Shown one piece after another: positions 37,925-49,395 of a stretch of DNA of 64,000 nt. This DNA comes from Ditylenchus dipsaci (lineage: Eukaryota; Nematoda; Chromadorea; Rhabditida; Anguinidae). Location of the stretch: positions 248,001 to 312,000 of the forward strand of contig SADC01001334.1 of the NCBI GenBank assembly GCA_004194705.1. The letters are read 5' to 3'. Position numbers and translations under genes: made by a program. The stretch's first letter is position 1; each line of letters opens with the position of its first letter. Under the pieces are notes generated by a model, which worked only from the letters and a program-made list of their open reading frames with translations, ran no database searches and was not told the DNA's origin.

Positions 37925-38109
37925 CAGTCAAACCTCTATATAGCAACCCTCTACATTGCATCCACCTCTTTATTGCATCCGCTTTTTTTTTTTGGTTTGG
38001 TTGGCCTGCAAAGAAATTACCTATAATCGACCCTCTATATTGCGTCCACCTCTACATTGCATCCGGGCAGGGCCGGTCCCTTGTGGGATGCTATATAGAG
38101 GTTTGACTG
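37925..38109. mobile_element. Pogo-like MITE (word CTCTATATTGC)
   Basis: CAGTCAAACCTCTATATAGC at the left, GCTATATAGAGGTTTGACTG at the right, TA flanks. The word CCACCTCTACATTGCATCC is iterated. Confidence 0.85.
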
Positions 38110-39433
38110 TAGTCAATAACTTTCATAACTCTTTTTTATTAACCGAAACAAATCTACATCATGATATTTCAACACATCCATCTCGATTCCAACTTTTTAT
38201 ACCTAATGCACTAGCTGATTACAAAATACTACAAGCTGTGAGTTGAGCGAAGTTATTTCTGTGCGATTTCTTTGATTCCTTGTTGCTAGACCAGCCAAAG
38301 AAAAAATTCGTTCAATCGGTGCGCTTGTAGCCGGCACAGTTAGAACATCCAGCGCCAAAACCGCCACCGATTTGTATTCCTAGCTGGAAATAGACGATCT
38401 GTTATAGCTAATACGCAATAAAAAAACCAACCGATCCCAGCGAGTTTGTCCAGTACTTTAACGCATCAATTAGTGTTTTAGATGCAGCCTACGTGAGCGT
38501 ATTTTCACTAATTAATCCTGGTTATTCACGTAAACCGCAAAGAAGTTGAGTATTACAAGCTGCAGGCACTGAACACGTGTCTAAGACGCAAAAAAAGTTG
38601 TCATACTGCTTTCTTGATTGAAGTTGCCACTACGTGAACTTCGGCTGCTTTATTATCATCAAGTTCTTCATCATCCATCATTTCACTGCCATCTGACCAA
38701 TCAGAATTAGCATCCACTAAATTCTGGGCGGTCTCCTGCTTACCCCTTCCTATGTGTCCCACTCTGGCTACTTTTCAATAGGTGTCCTTGGTTGATTATC
38801 ACTCAGATTTCCCGCAGGTTTCAAACTTAAATTTAGGATAATATGCAAATTTTAAGTAAATTTGGAAATGGGACAGAAGTGTCGGGACAGAAATGTCCGG
38901 GACAGAAGTGTCCGGTTCCCTCATGAGGCCTTATTTTTCAAACCCCTAAAAATCAGAAAAATTTGAAGTCGATCTCAAGATTTTCGGGTGCTTAGCCAAA
39001 ATCCAAAAAGCGGAATCAATATAGCGCGTGGGAGTTAAGAGAACGCAATAAACAGATGTACAAAATATTTCTCTGGGCTGAGATATAGGTCGTCAGAGTT
39101 GAGGGTACGCCTTATTAGAGCATGAGGCCTTATTAGAGGAAATACGGTAGGTTACATTTGGTCAGAAATGCATGTCATTTCGGCAAAAAAGAACAATGAG
39201 AAACAGAAGATGAAATGAAAAAGCGAGATATAACGAAACCGATGGTGCAAACGTATCTTTGCATAAAATACATTTAGCAAAAAGTTCTATAACCTAGCCT
39301 CTAATTTAATTCGCCAGTTTGAAAAATCAAAAGGATTCCGATTAGGCTGGTCATCATGTACCTGCACACGCTAGTTTCGATACTTAGACTCGCATTTATC
39401 CTAGTAGGGAGCACTTATTCAGGGTTGCATATA
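38110..39433. other. Gene-free spacer
   Basis: No gene recognised. Around 38870-38905 GGGACAGAAGTGTCCG repeats. A CCGTATTT-family element (private word ATGAGGCCTTATT) runs from about 38920 to its end GGAAATACGG at 39147; its left end is degraded. Confidence 0.5.
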
Positions 39434-40257
39434 CAGGGTGTATCAAAATTACGTTAACATTTAAAAAAAAATCGGGCAACATAACATTGTAGCGGCCCGT
39501 TTCCGGATTTTTGGGTGGCAAGCCCCGGAAACGTCCCCAATAAGGCCTTTATAAACAAAACAACACAGAAAAACAAATCATAAAAGCAAAAAAGAATGAC
39601 GGTAAACGATAAAACTATCTTTATTGATGATTCCCGGAGTATTTCTTCTCAGCCAAGCTTGTGTCAATCTGGCAGTTTGAGGCGTTTGAGGCAGTGCACC
39701 ATCCTGAAAAATTACGACACAATTTCAGTAGTAAGACAGTAAAACAGTAAAAAAGCTGACAGCGAGAAATAGCTGCTCTTATCTTAAAAAATTTGTGAAA
39801 TGAAAACCAAAAATTAAGACCATTGAATCAAACCAGATGCTCTTCATGTCTTGCACTCCTCTTTCTTCCCTGCCCAATCCGGTTCTTGTTAGCGCCTGTT
39901 TCTTCAAATCGACGAGCCTCATTGCTGACCGTCTGCCTTGCCACTCCAAATAGCTGCCCGATCCGCGCATACCCAAGACCTCGGTGACGAAGATGGACAA
40001 AACCGGCACGTAGCTCCTCTTTCTTGACTGCAGCCATATCTGCAAAATTGACTGAAATTAATTTGATGAATCGACTTCGAAAGTAATCGTGAAATATTTA
40101 AAAGAGACGACAGAAATAAATGCGATGGAAAATTCGAGGAATGATAAAAAAAAAATAGAAGGCAAGTGAGAAAACAAGCGGGAAAGTGAACAAAAAATTG
40201 AATTCTGACCGAAAATATTAAATTTCAAAATGTTAACGTAATTTTGAGACACCCTGT
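39434..40257 (-). mobile_element. Tc1/mariner-type element, deleted, TA TSD
   Basis: Ends CAGGGTGTATCAAAATTACG and CGTAATTTTGAGACACCCTG with TA on both sides. At 824 bp it keeps only the 5' part of a transposase gene: AAVKKEELRAGFVHLRHRG, then LGYARIGQLFGVARQTVSNE, a helix-turn-helix DNA-binding domain, and ARRFEETGANKNRIG. The DDE catalytic part is absent. Transposase reading is on the minus strand from 40037. Confidence 0.85.
39828..40037 (-). pseudogene. Tc1/mariner transposase N-terminal HTH fragment
   Basis: 69 codons starting MAAVKKEELRAG, with one predicted helix-turn-helix (IGQLFGVARQTVSNEARR) followed by a basic linker KNRIGQGRKRSARH. The frame ends soon after; no catalytic triad. 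Such finger/HTH-only remnants can still bind element ends, but no evidence for that here. Confidence 0.7.
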
Positions 40258-40573
40258 AGAATTGGCATAACCAATAGAATCTTCTAAAGTTTTAGGAAAA
40301 CAAGAAAATATCTAGGTGGAGAGCTGAACTGTGTCAGAATTTTCCCATAGTATCAGCAGACCGCAAAAATCCGATAATTTATGTGTCAATCCTCATTCAC
40401 CTTACATTTCCAACCGATGCTGAAGTTTGAGCTCAATCACACTAAAACAAAGAAGCAGAAAAACTGCCAGATAAATTTATTGGTCGACACACCACACACA
40501 CAGTACAACAAGCACGATGGAAGGATGGATAATAATATCTTGGATGTAAATTCCCAGACACACAACAATCTGC

Positions 40574-43500
40574 CTATTGAAGGACTAGGCCAATGCGGTC
40601 AGGCTTCAGATCGGGACATTTCCAGTTAAAGAGGTAGTACTGCAGATTTCCATCGCCAATGCCAAACTTGAGCTCCTCCAAGAACGTCAAATTCTCCATC
40701 AAATCCAGGGCGTTAAACACGTCAAAGTTTTCCTGAAATGAGAATTTCAATTTGTAACACTCGAAAATTTCAACCAAACCCACTTTCTTGGCCATAATCA
40801 ATGCATTGTTCATGAGTTCGGAAAGAGGCAAAGTAGTGGCCACATTGTAGAAAGAATAGGCTGCTTTGATATGTGAATGCTTGGCATGGTTCATCACGGT
40901 CGATGGCAGACAATAGAAACTGATTAAATCCGTCACTTCACCATCAGGGTTCTGGAATAAAAATTAGGTTCAACAGCTTGATTTGTGAGGGTAAACAAAT
41001 CCGTCCACAATTTTATTGTTGTTACAAGTCACCAGTTATCTTCAAACACTATTTTAGAACAAATGTCTATTCAGTCCAACTTTTAGCGCATATTTTTTTC
41101 ACCCAATCTGTTGAAACCCACTAGTCTGTAAGAAAAAAGTTCATGACATCCAGTCGGGAAAACCGAATACCTAGCCCACAAGACTGTGACTTGCAATGAC
41201 TATAAAAATTCGTGGAAATTTTTACAAAAATACCTCTATTACAAAAGAATAGACCACGTTGTCCCTTGGCACGAAAAAATGTTTAAATTCATCCTCGGCA
41301 AAAACGGGAGCCATGTCATACTTCTCTAAAAAAGACGGTATTAATCAACAAAACCGAAAATTTGCTACAGAAGGTCAGGTGATCCTGACCAGTAGAGATT
41401 TCGGTGTTTGCATACGGCTGCCCATCATACCCCTGAATACACACAAATTTACCCACTTAAGTAATTGTTGAGCAGTGAGAAAGCACTTGAAACATGGCGA
41501 GACTCCATCTTCTTCAGACCATTAACTCGGGGTTCCTGAACACACAAAGGTGGATGAAGGTAATCAAAAGAATTTGAACTGGACAAACCTCAGGGAGTTT
41601 GTAAAATTTGAGCGTTCTCTGTAAGGTCATATTCTTGCCGACATGAGAAAAGTTGGTCTCGATCAGCTTCTTTGGATTCAGAGATCTGTGCCAGTATCTG
41701 GAAAAAAACATAAGAATCCTAACTTTGCTTACCGTATTTCCTCTAATAACTCACCCGGGTGAGTTATTTTTTGGATCGCTGAAAATTGGAAAAATTTGGG
41801 GTCGAACTCGAGATTTTTGGGTGAAAATATTAAATTTAAAAACTGGAATCGGTAGAGCTCGTGGGAATTAAGAAAACGCAATAAACAGCTTCGCAAAATA
41901 TTTGTTCCGAGCTGAGATATAGGCCCTCAAAGTTGAGGGGGTGAGTTATTAGAGCAGGGTGAGCTATTAGAGGAAATACGGTATTTCCATTCTTATGGAA
42001 ATCTAGGCCAATGGACTCAAAACCTCACCTGCAGGCGCCAACTGGCTTTGGAATGATGATACCAGCAGTGAAAGTCGCTTGAAAAATTCCCTTTAGGTTT
42101 ACACGTCGAGTAATCTCACGAATCAGGACTGGAGCCACTCTCTTGGAACGGAGCTTCTTGTGCACACACAGAAAGTTGATCTGAATTCTCCTGATTAGCT
42201 CACAAAAAAACCCAAAGTAAACGGTGATAACAGACCTCAACCATTTTCAATGCCTCCTTGTAAATCCGTATGGTGGCCGGAACTGCAGAAATGAAGGCGA
42301 GCAACTTGCTGGAATTCACAGCTCTAACACCACAATGCCAGTCTCCGAACCATCCCGGAGCCATCAGAGCCCTAAACATATTGACAAAAATAAATACTAG
42401 GTAACAGTGAACAGGTGGCGACCAACCATCTCAGGAATTCAGGAGAATAGTCAAAGCGGAACATGTTCTCGTCGTCTTCCACATAGTTCTCGGTCAACAA
42501 AGTGTAGCTGAAAAATGAAAACTCATCAGGGATATCCAATAGAACAACACCCCAAGTGCACACCCCCAAAAGTATGGTTGGAAAGTTCTTTCACTTCTTT
42601 CGTTAGAAGGTGGGCTTTTTTAGAATATTTACGGTATATATTTTTACTTTCCATACTTTTTACGGGTAAGCATATATTCGCCAGCTTTTCTTGTAGCGAA
42701 GGAGGATCGGCCTTGTCTCTTTCCAAGTTTCAAAAAGTTGATACAGTGAAACCTCGGTAATACGCCACCCCAGGGGACCGCCTTTAGGGTGGCGCATAAC
42801 CGAGGTTTGACTTTACTTGCAAAAGGCACCAGGAATAGTTTGACGACGGTTCTTGTACAAAAATAGTTCAGTTTTAGTATGTTTTTGAACTATTTAATGA
42901 GTTAACGGCCGGACGGTAGTTCTTTTGTGAAAATTCACGTCAAAAATACAGTTTGTAAGTATAGTCATTGCCGTATTATATGATTGTCAGGTTAATTTAT
43001 CTTGAGCGTCCTATCTGTTTCTTTCAAAAGTATGTGTTTTCGGGTCGAATATGATGCAAGTTCACTAGCTAACTTTTCACCAAATTACGTCAACGACCAC
43101 ACAACGATTAAACCCCACTTACAGCTCTCCCAGATGGTCATCACTCATAATGTCGATGTCGGACCATACAAATTCGGCAGGCAGCGAGTACGGAGTGGAA
43201 CGGATCTGAGCAACGTCTTTCGCAGGTTCAATTGGTCCATTCTGAGTAATTTTTTCTTCTAAAAATTAACAAGTTACAACTATAAATTGATCCACCTGAT
43301 AAAAAAAGACCTAGCTTGGGAACAGGTTGCGTGGTCCAGAACTGATAGTTGTGCTGCTTAGCTTCTGTGATGTCCTTGGCAGCTGAAGTTGAGGCTTGGA
43401 GCAGCTGAATTTTTTTGGCCAAATCCACCATGTCCTGATTGGAAACACTGTTGAGCGCCACATCAGACGAGTCCTCTTTAGACGGTTTTTCGGCTTGTTT

Positions 43501-43581
43501 CTTTTTCTTGTCTTTCTTAGTGGCAACAGTATTTTCGCTCACATCTGCCGGCTTTTTCTCGTCATTTTCTTTAGTCATCAT
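40574..43581 (-). CDS. NMT: Glycylpeptide N-tetradecanoyltransferase (N-myristoyltransferase)
   Basis: Ten exons (43311-43581, 43123-43258, 42427-42507, 42236-42371, 42029-42180, 41589-41697, 41457-41535, 41234-41325, 40784-40951, 40574-40732) give 460 residues, the normal metazoan length. The enzyme transfers myristate from myristoyl-CoA to N-terminal glycines on ribosomes. Seen in order: Lys-rich N-terminal region ([16 protein letters not shown]), [34 protein letters not shown], the signature [61 protein letters not shown], and [19 protein letters not shown] ending in GLVLQ, the expected catalytic C-terminal carboxylate. All junctions keep phase and there is no lesion. TTCTTCAG stands five bases before the tandem ATGATG. 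Introns at 41698-42028 and 42508-43122 carry a CCGTATTT and a pogo-like element. Confidence 0.97.
41732..41981. mobile_element. CCGTATTT-family MITE (word GGGTGAGTTATT) in an NMT intron
   Basis: CCGTATTTCCTCTAATAACT at the left, AGCTATTAGAGGAAATACGG at the right, TA flanks. The most complete copy in the window: it has CTCACCCGGGTGAG, GGTAGAGCTCGTGGGAATTA and CTGAGATATAGGCCCTCAAA. Confidence 0.85.
42744..42813. mobile_element. Short pogo-like MITE (word GGTAATACGCCACC) in an NMT intron
   Basis: CAGTGAAACCTCGGTAATAC and, inverted, GCGCATAACCGAGGTTTGAC with GGTGGCG/CGCCACC between. Only 70 bp. Confidence 0.75.
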
Positions 43582-43952
43582 GAAATCTGAAGAAAAAGTA
43601 TTAGCGGGACTGGACCAGACTGGCACAAAACCGCAGTTATAAACAGCAAAATGGCAATTTAGCTAGCAATTGATTTCAGAAAAGCATTTGCAGCAGAATT
43701 AAACATTTTCTTGAGAAGTTCAAACAGTGCGCGAATTTAAACTGCATTTATGCCAGCTAGAATTTTCTAAAATTTGTAGACAGTATGAAATTTAAGGAGC
43801 TGAATCATTTCCAGTGATGTGAACAATGCCGAAAAACTGTACTGCAGTTGCAAAAGCTGTACTAGAGTTTAGAACTGTACTACACTTTAAAAACTGTAAT
43901 ACAGTTTCAAAACTGTAGTACAGTTTAAAATAGTAGTCACAACTGTACTACT
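43582..43952. repeat. CTGTACTACAGTTT word array
   Basis: Units AACTGTACTACAGTTT, AAACTGTAATACAGTTTC and variants fill 43835-43950. The same words resume inverted at 50059-50120 and weakly at 50635-50695, so they are probably arms of an outermost foldback around the 43953-50058 element. CAGTGATGTGAACAATGCC at 43812 may be its left end; no matching TSD was found. Confidence 0.6.
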
Positions 43953-44034
43953 TAGGCTTGTCGAATAGAGACAGAAAAATGCCGTCGTCGGGGTTTCGGG
44001 CGGGGTTTTTTAGCTCTAGAATTTCGGGTTCAGG

Positions 44035-45095
44035 CCGTTTCGTCGCCACAATTTTCGTCGCCACAATTTCGTCGCCCACAATTTTCGTCGCCCACAATTT
44101 CGTCGCCATCATATTTTCGTCGCCACAATTTTCGTCGCCAAAAATTTTCGTCGCCCACACTTTTCGTCGCCACAATTTTCGTCGCCCGCAATTTTCGTCG
44201 CCGGCATATTTTCGTCGCCGGTATATTTTCGTCGCCACAGTTTTCGTCGCCCGCAATTTTCGTCGCCGGCATATTTTTTGCCTTGAGTTGTTAAATCGAG
44301 CATGGAATGTATTTTTGTTGGCACAATTGTCTATTGATTTTACGTGTTTAGCGTCGTTACGGTTTGTCACGCTTCTTTCTCTTTTTATTTGTTGACTGTA
44401 CTTAAACACCCGTCAAAAACATTAAATCTCCAGTCAAAATAATTGAATCTCCCGTCCAATTTGAAAAGTGGTAGAACAGTTCGTTTTGAAAAAAGGTGTG
44501 GTTTTGAAAAACTCAATTTTTCTCCTGTTTTTCAAAATTGTATCAAGCTAGTTGATAGCTTATCAGAAACTAGAGATTCAGGGCTACAAGCTTATGCAAA
44601 AAAAATTCGAACACTAAACACCGAGAACGAGAACTTTTAAAAATCGGACGGGAGATTTAATGATTTTGACGGGAGATTCAAAGATTTTGACGGGTGTTCT
44701 TGATTTGAGCCTTTTATTTTCATAGAACTGGCATTTTTATGTTTATGTTGCTCAGCTCTATGTATTGGTCTCTGAACGTACGAGAACAATACTGCAGGAA
44801 GATGAAAGTACAAAGGTCCACCGGTTTGTCCACCAAAATATGCCGGCGATGAAAATTGTGGGCGACGAAAATTCTGGGCGATGAAAATTGTTGGCGACGA
44901 AAATTGTGAGCGACGAAAACTGTGGCGACGAAAATATACCGGCGACGAAAATATACCGGCGACCAAAATATGCCGGCGACGAAAATTGTGGGTGACGAAA
45001 ATTCTGGCGACGAAAATTGTGGGCGACGAAAATTGTGGGAGACGAAAACTGTAGCGACGAAATTGTGGCGACGAAAATTGTGGCGACGAAACGGC
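44035..45095. repeat. Array pair of CGTCGCCACAATTTT words
   Basis: About 15 units of TTTTCGTCGCCCACAA on the left (44035-44280) return inverted as GCGACGAAAATTGTGG (44840-45095). Alternating units read CCGGCATATTTTCGTCG. Within the loop a further hairpin (44408-44700) pairs TCCCGTCCAATTTG-type code with CGGACGGGAGATTTA. Long ORFs (ATKIVATKIV repeats) are repeat artefacts. Confidence 0.85.
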
Positions 45096-45433
45096 CTGCA
45101 CCCGAATTTCGGTCGGGGTTCGGGGTTACGCCAAAAAAATTTCGGGGCCCCGCGGGGCCCCGTCCTAAATTTTGAAGTTTGTGAAAAGCGTAAAAGTCGA
45201 ACGAAAATGGATACTTTCACAAAATTTACAGTTTTTCGATTTTTTGATATTAATCATAAAGAACATCAAATTTCAACCTATTAAACCAAAATTTGAGGTT
45301 TTACTAACTGAGTCCAAAATCAATATTTATTGACAACCATCATGTCTCATATTTATTGGCTACCAACATATACATTCCACAACAAAAAAAAACTTCAGTA
45401 ACAATAATTGATTGGTGAATAGATGTCCGGGTA

Positions 45434-46405
45434 GGGGCTAGGGGAAACTTGCCAAAACGAAATTTGCCAAACGTATGTTTTGCCAAAACGAAATTTGCCG
45501 AAACGAAATTTGCCAAAACGAAATTTGCCAAATCGAAATGCGCCAAAACGAAATATGCCAATACGAAATTTGCCGAAACGAAATTTGGCCAACGAACCAA
45601 CAGGGGGACCAAGGCTGTTTTTGCGTTTTTTTCAAAATTTTCGAAATTGTGTCCCGAAATTGTGTCCTAATCACCCAAACCAGCGAAAACCATCCAAAAT
45701 CACCCAAATCACCCAAAATCACACAAAACCACCCAGAACACCAAAAACCACCAGAAACCATTCAAAACTTCACCAAACAAAAATTAAAATTTATAAATTT
45801 AATTTAAATTTTTAGTCTGAACCAACCAAACCAAGTGGTCGTCGACTTGGATCGATTTTTTTTTTGTTTTTGAAAATTTTTGAGTTTTTGGGGAATAATT
45901 GATTTTGGTAAAATCAATTATTTGCCAAAACTCAAAAAATAACTGAGAAAACGGCATTTTGCCACTGTCAAACCATGTTAAGCGTGCACGAATAAGTCCA
46001 GAAAATAGGATTTGGAATCCAAAAACGTAAAAAAAAAATTCGATCCAAGTGGACGACCACTTGGTTTAGTTGGTTCAGACTAAAAATTCAAATTCCCGCA
46101 AAATTTTTGTTTAGTGTAGTTTTGGATGGTTTCGGGTGGTTTGGGGTGTTTTGAGTTGTTTAGTGTGATTTTGGGTGGTTTTGCTATTTTAGGAGGTTTT
46201 TGGTTGTTTGGGGTGGTTTTAGGTGGTTAGGACACAGTTTCGAAAATTTCGAAAAAAACGTAAAAACGGCCTTGGTCCCCCCTGTTGGTTCGTTGGCCAA
46301 ATTTCGTTTCGGCAAATTTCGTTTCGGCAAATTTCGTTTTGGCGCATTTCGATTTGGCAAATTTCGTTTTGGCAAATTTCGTATTTGGCAAGTTTCCCCC
46401 AGCCC
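45434..46405. mobile_element. Word-array foldback (GCCAAAACGAAATTT) with cores B and C
   Basis: Left end GGGGCTAGGGGAAACTTGCC, right end GGCAAGTTTCCCCCAGCCC. Arrays of TTGCCAAAACGAAA (45450-45590) return inverted at 46290-46390. Next inward on both sides is core B (CAACAGGGGGACCAAGGC and CACCCAAAACCACC-like code), and the centre is core C (CCAAGTGGTCGTCGACTTGG). It shows cores B and C combined in one element. Confidence 0.8.
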
Positions 46406-46549
46406 AGGTAGGTAGGTGAAAATAAGAAAGTTAACTGTTTCGTTTCATTCAATCCACATCCAGGAACAAGTGGTGCAAATTTCGGAGGTGAGTTTAGTCG
46501 ATTTGGTACAAGAAGTAGTAAATTTGATACAAAAAATACAATTTGTTAT

Positions 46550-46660
46550 AAAAAAATTGAAAATATTGTACCGACTCGTTGTACCCAGTCGTACGTTGTA
46601 CCGAGTCGGTGTACCGAGTCATACTTGTACCGACTCGTTGTAGCGAGTCGTACGTCAGTC
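46550..46660. repeat. GTACCGACTCG word cluster
   Basis: TTGTACCGACTCGTTGTACC and TACCGAGTCG alternate about six times, self-complementary in pairs. Non-coding. Confidence 0.7.
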
Positions 46661-47066
46661 GGATAAATTAGTGACTTTGACAAAAGTACGACAATGAGAA
46701 AACCAAAAAACCAGCAGAAATTTGATTATACACGTGTTAGAACATTATGCCACGGGACGGGGTTTGCCGTATTTCGGGGCGGGGTTTCGGGGTTTTTGAA
46801 TTGTTCGGGCGGGTTTTCGAGGCGGTGTTTTTGCCAAAAATCGGCCCGGTCGGGGCGGGGTCCCGTTCGGGGCCCCGCCCCGTTTCTGTCTCTATTGTCG
46901 AATCGAACGTTCGATTTCGAACATTGTTCGAAATGTTCGAGATTTTTCGAACGTTCGACTTTGAATCGAACGTTCGTTCGAAAATTTTCGAACCCAAACT
47001 TCGAACCAAACGTTCTTTCGAAAATTTTCGAACTCGAACTTCGAATCGAACGTTCGATTCGAAATA

Positions 47067-48011
47067 CAGGGTGGCGCAACATAAACGCATGAATGAATTT
47101 TCGCCATAACTTTTTAAATTTGCGGTACTTTGACGAGATCTTTTTTTATTCGAAAGCTGAATGAATGAGAAATCGAATGACACCAAACATGCAAAGAATC
47201 TTTATTCGAACACACCCAATTCTAACGGACAAAAATAACAATGATTTTCACTCATATTCCTGTTCTGTACTTTTCCCATTCACTTCTAGGCAGTATTCGA
47301 GGCGAGTTTCGTAGGCTCCGATTGCTCTGTTGACCATCTCCTGCGGCAGACTCATGAAAGCACGCTCAATCCGTTCTCGAAGCTCATTCATACTGGCGAT
47401 TGGTGTTGTGTAGACTTGGCTCTTGATCCACCACCACAGGAAGAAGTCACACGGCGTCAAATCAGGCGAATACGGCGGCCAGGCGAAGGGAGCAGGAGCA
47501 GTAGACGTCCCACGACCCATCCAGCGAAGAGGAAAAAGCAAAAAATCAATTGCAGCAAAAAATCAACCAAATTCATCATCCAATCAACCAAACCCAAAAA
47601 ATCCAACCTTGATGTTTGGCCTCTTCTTCCTTTCGACGCTTCCTTGCCCCTTGAATTTGTTGTACCAGTCAATAATCTTAAGTCAAGAATCCGGTCCGGC
47701 ACTTTAGCATGAATCCCGAGCTCCCTCCGATATCGAACACCAAAATTGGCCACGCTTTTGCCTTCCTCAATGAACATTTCGACGCACTTTGCCTTCTCTT
47801 GAGCACTGTAGACCATGGCTAAAAGAAGAAAAAATAAATTTTCAATCAAACATGTTTTAACAGTGATAACAAACACGAAAATCAATAAGTTTGGTGTCAT
47901 TCGATTTCTCATTCATTCAGCTTTTGAATAAAAAAAAGATCTCGTCAAAGTACCGCAAATTTAAAAAGTTATGGCGAAAATTCATTCATGCATTTATGTT
48001 GCGCCACCCTG
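47067..48011 (-). mobile_element. Mariner-type element with transposase remnants, TA TSD
   Basis: Ends CAGGGTGGCGCAACATAAAC and GTTGCGCCACCCTG extend to TIRs of about 70 bp (ATTTTCGCCATAACTTTTTA), TA flanks. Minus-strand coding remnants: MVYSAQEKAKCVEMFIEEGK (N-terminal HTH start, from 47817) and WPPYSPDLTPCDFFLWWWIK, the mariner DDE-region signature, with NELRERIERAFMSLP after it. The middle is deleted or scrambled, so the copy is dead. Inserted in the TCGAACG array of the surrounding element. Confidence 0.88.
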
Positions 48012-48176
48012 TACATCGAATTTCGTGCCAAATACTTTCAGTGAGAACTTAGAAAGACTAAAAAGATTCGACCAAAACATGCGCAGCATCATAAAAAAGG
48101 CATCAAAAATGGGTTGGGCTCGTTTTGAAGTTCAGATTCGAAAAAAGCCAAAATTTTCGGTGCGTAGTCGTTTGAG

Positions 48177-48530
48177 TTATGGCGTGCAACAGGGCACAAA
48201 GTAACTCAAACGACTTATTATGGACGTTTGAGTTACTTTGTGCCCTTTTGCACAAAGTAACTGAAACGTCTTAAAATTTATTTTTGCGATATTTGTTTGT
48301 TTTTGATTTCTTTTCTCTTTCGTTACTCTTTGCAAATGTCTATGTCTTCTCCAGACGTCTTCTTCCTTGACCGATGAAAATACTGCTGGCCCTGAACCAA
48401 TCAAACCTATTTCTATGTACTGTTCGGGAATTTTCTGTGCAAAGTTTCGCAAACTTTTCAGTTCTGATGTAACTGCGAATGTCTCAGTTTTAGCTTGATC
48501 CTCTGTGTTGTTGAAATCATCTTTCAACAT
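48177..48530 (-). CDS. Unrecognised ORF in inverted-repeat arm
   Basis: 117 codons: MLKDDFNNTEDQAKTETF, then LRNFAQKIPEQYIEIGL, AVFSSVKEEDVWRRHRHLQ and a basic tail. A partner ORF on the plus strand (49503-49817) shares about 60 residues and differs by few changes, one of them K to E. The upstream part (before LRNF) lies outside the arm and is not shared. It resembles a captured exon rather than a full gene; no family recognised. Confidence 0.35.
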   Translation of the reverse strand: MLKDDFNNTEDQAKTETFAVTSELKSLRNFAQKIPEQYIEIGLIGSGPAVFSSVKEEDVWRRHRHLQRVTKEKRNQKQTNIAKINFKTFQLLCAKGHKVTQTSIISRLSYFVPCCTP

Positions 48531-49251
48531 GTTTGATTTGAGTGAAAATTCCTGAACACCTTGATTCCACTTCTTAGGTGCCTAAAAAAATTGCTCAAAA
48601 GTGAATGGAGATGAAAGATAAATTTGCTGGCATTAGTTATCTACCATCTGTGTTAAGGTTTCAAATCACAAATCGAACGTCTTTTTATTCCAGGGTTCCA
48701 GCAAGGAGGTGGTGTGATACCGACTGGTGAAAAGTTTCCTCTCTCGGTAGGCAGCCTTTTCTGGATCTTGTGAACCAGCTCTCCTATTCACTAAAAATCG
48801 TCATCATTGTTCCAATTGTTGTTGTATATCCATTACATAATTTTTTTTGGTTGTCAAAAATCATTATTGTGTAACTTATCTATTTTGAAAAGGGTTACTA
48901 TAATTTGGTACAGGTCGGTAAAAAGTATGAGTCGGTGCAATTATAACCTGGTACACTTTTTCAAATTTTATGGCCGTTTGTCCACAACCTTAATACTACC
49001 ATTTGCGGAATACCGGCTCTTATTCCCTTAGGAGGTGCCGCAGACTTTTTTATTTCTATCATTTGTGATGAAGAGTGTGCTGGCTGCGAAGTGGCCAACC
49101 TTTGACAGGTACTTGAAAATATACCCGTTACCTGAAAACTGGCCAGGATTACATAAAGACAGGATGGTTTTATTTCATCAGCGCAAATGCTAAACAACGA
49201 GACAATGCAAACATGAGAAGAACAAAAACGAGCAAGATTCTCTTGATTAGC

Positions 49252-49395
49252 GCTGACCCTGAGAGTATTCACGACTCATATGGACGGTTTCCTGGCACTT
49301 GTAGCAACGACAACCTCCGCCACCACCATTTCGAGGCTGAAAGCATTCGCAAGACATGTGTCCAGGCTTGACGCAGTTGCAGCACGACGAACCAC
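49252..49395 (-). pseudogene. CCHC zinc-knuckle protein fragment (CNBP/GLH-like)
   Basis: After a TTTTCAG acceptor the minus strand reads GGSSCCNCVKPGHMSCEC, a GGGGG linker and CRCYKCQETVHMSREYSQG. These are two CxxC-x4-H-x4-C knuckles; the second has lost its last Cys (Tyr instead) and its Gly-His (Val-His), so it cannot fold normally. Found within a transposable element next to an intron, which suggests DNA-level capture of a host gene piece, followed by decay. Confidence 0.7.

Larger units (their letters stand above)
43966..46894. mobile_element. Nested hAT-like foldback, TSD TTGTCGAA
   Basis: Begins TAGAGACAGAAA and ends TTTCTGTCTCTA; TTGTCGAA flanks (43958-43965, 46895-46902). GC-rich subterminal blocks (GGGGTTTCGGGCGGGG; GGGGCCCCGCCCCG) mark both ends. 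It contains two further word-array foldbacks (44035-45095 and 45434-46405). Confidence 0.75.

Noticed and set aside
43958..45284. Overlapping ORFs of 80-166 codons reading ATKIVATKIV or RRHNFRRPQF
   Set aside because: They are translations of the CGTCGCCACAATTTT tandem array in all frames, not proteins.
45340..46452. ORFs with KRNLPKRNLPKRN or FRFGKFRFGKF repeats
   Set aside because: Artefacts of the GCCAAAACGAAATTT array.
46694..47186. Four overlapping 118-149-codon ORFs rich in Arg/Phe
   Set aside because: They read the GC-rich element end and the TCGAACGTTCGAA array in different frames; no homology.
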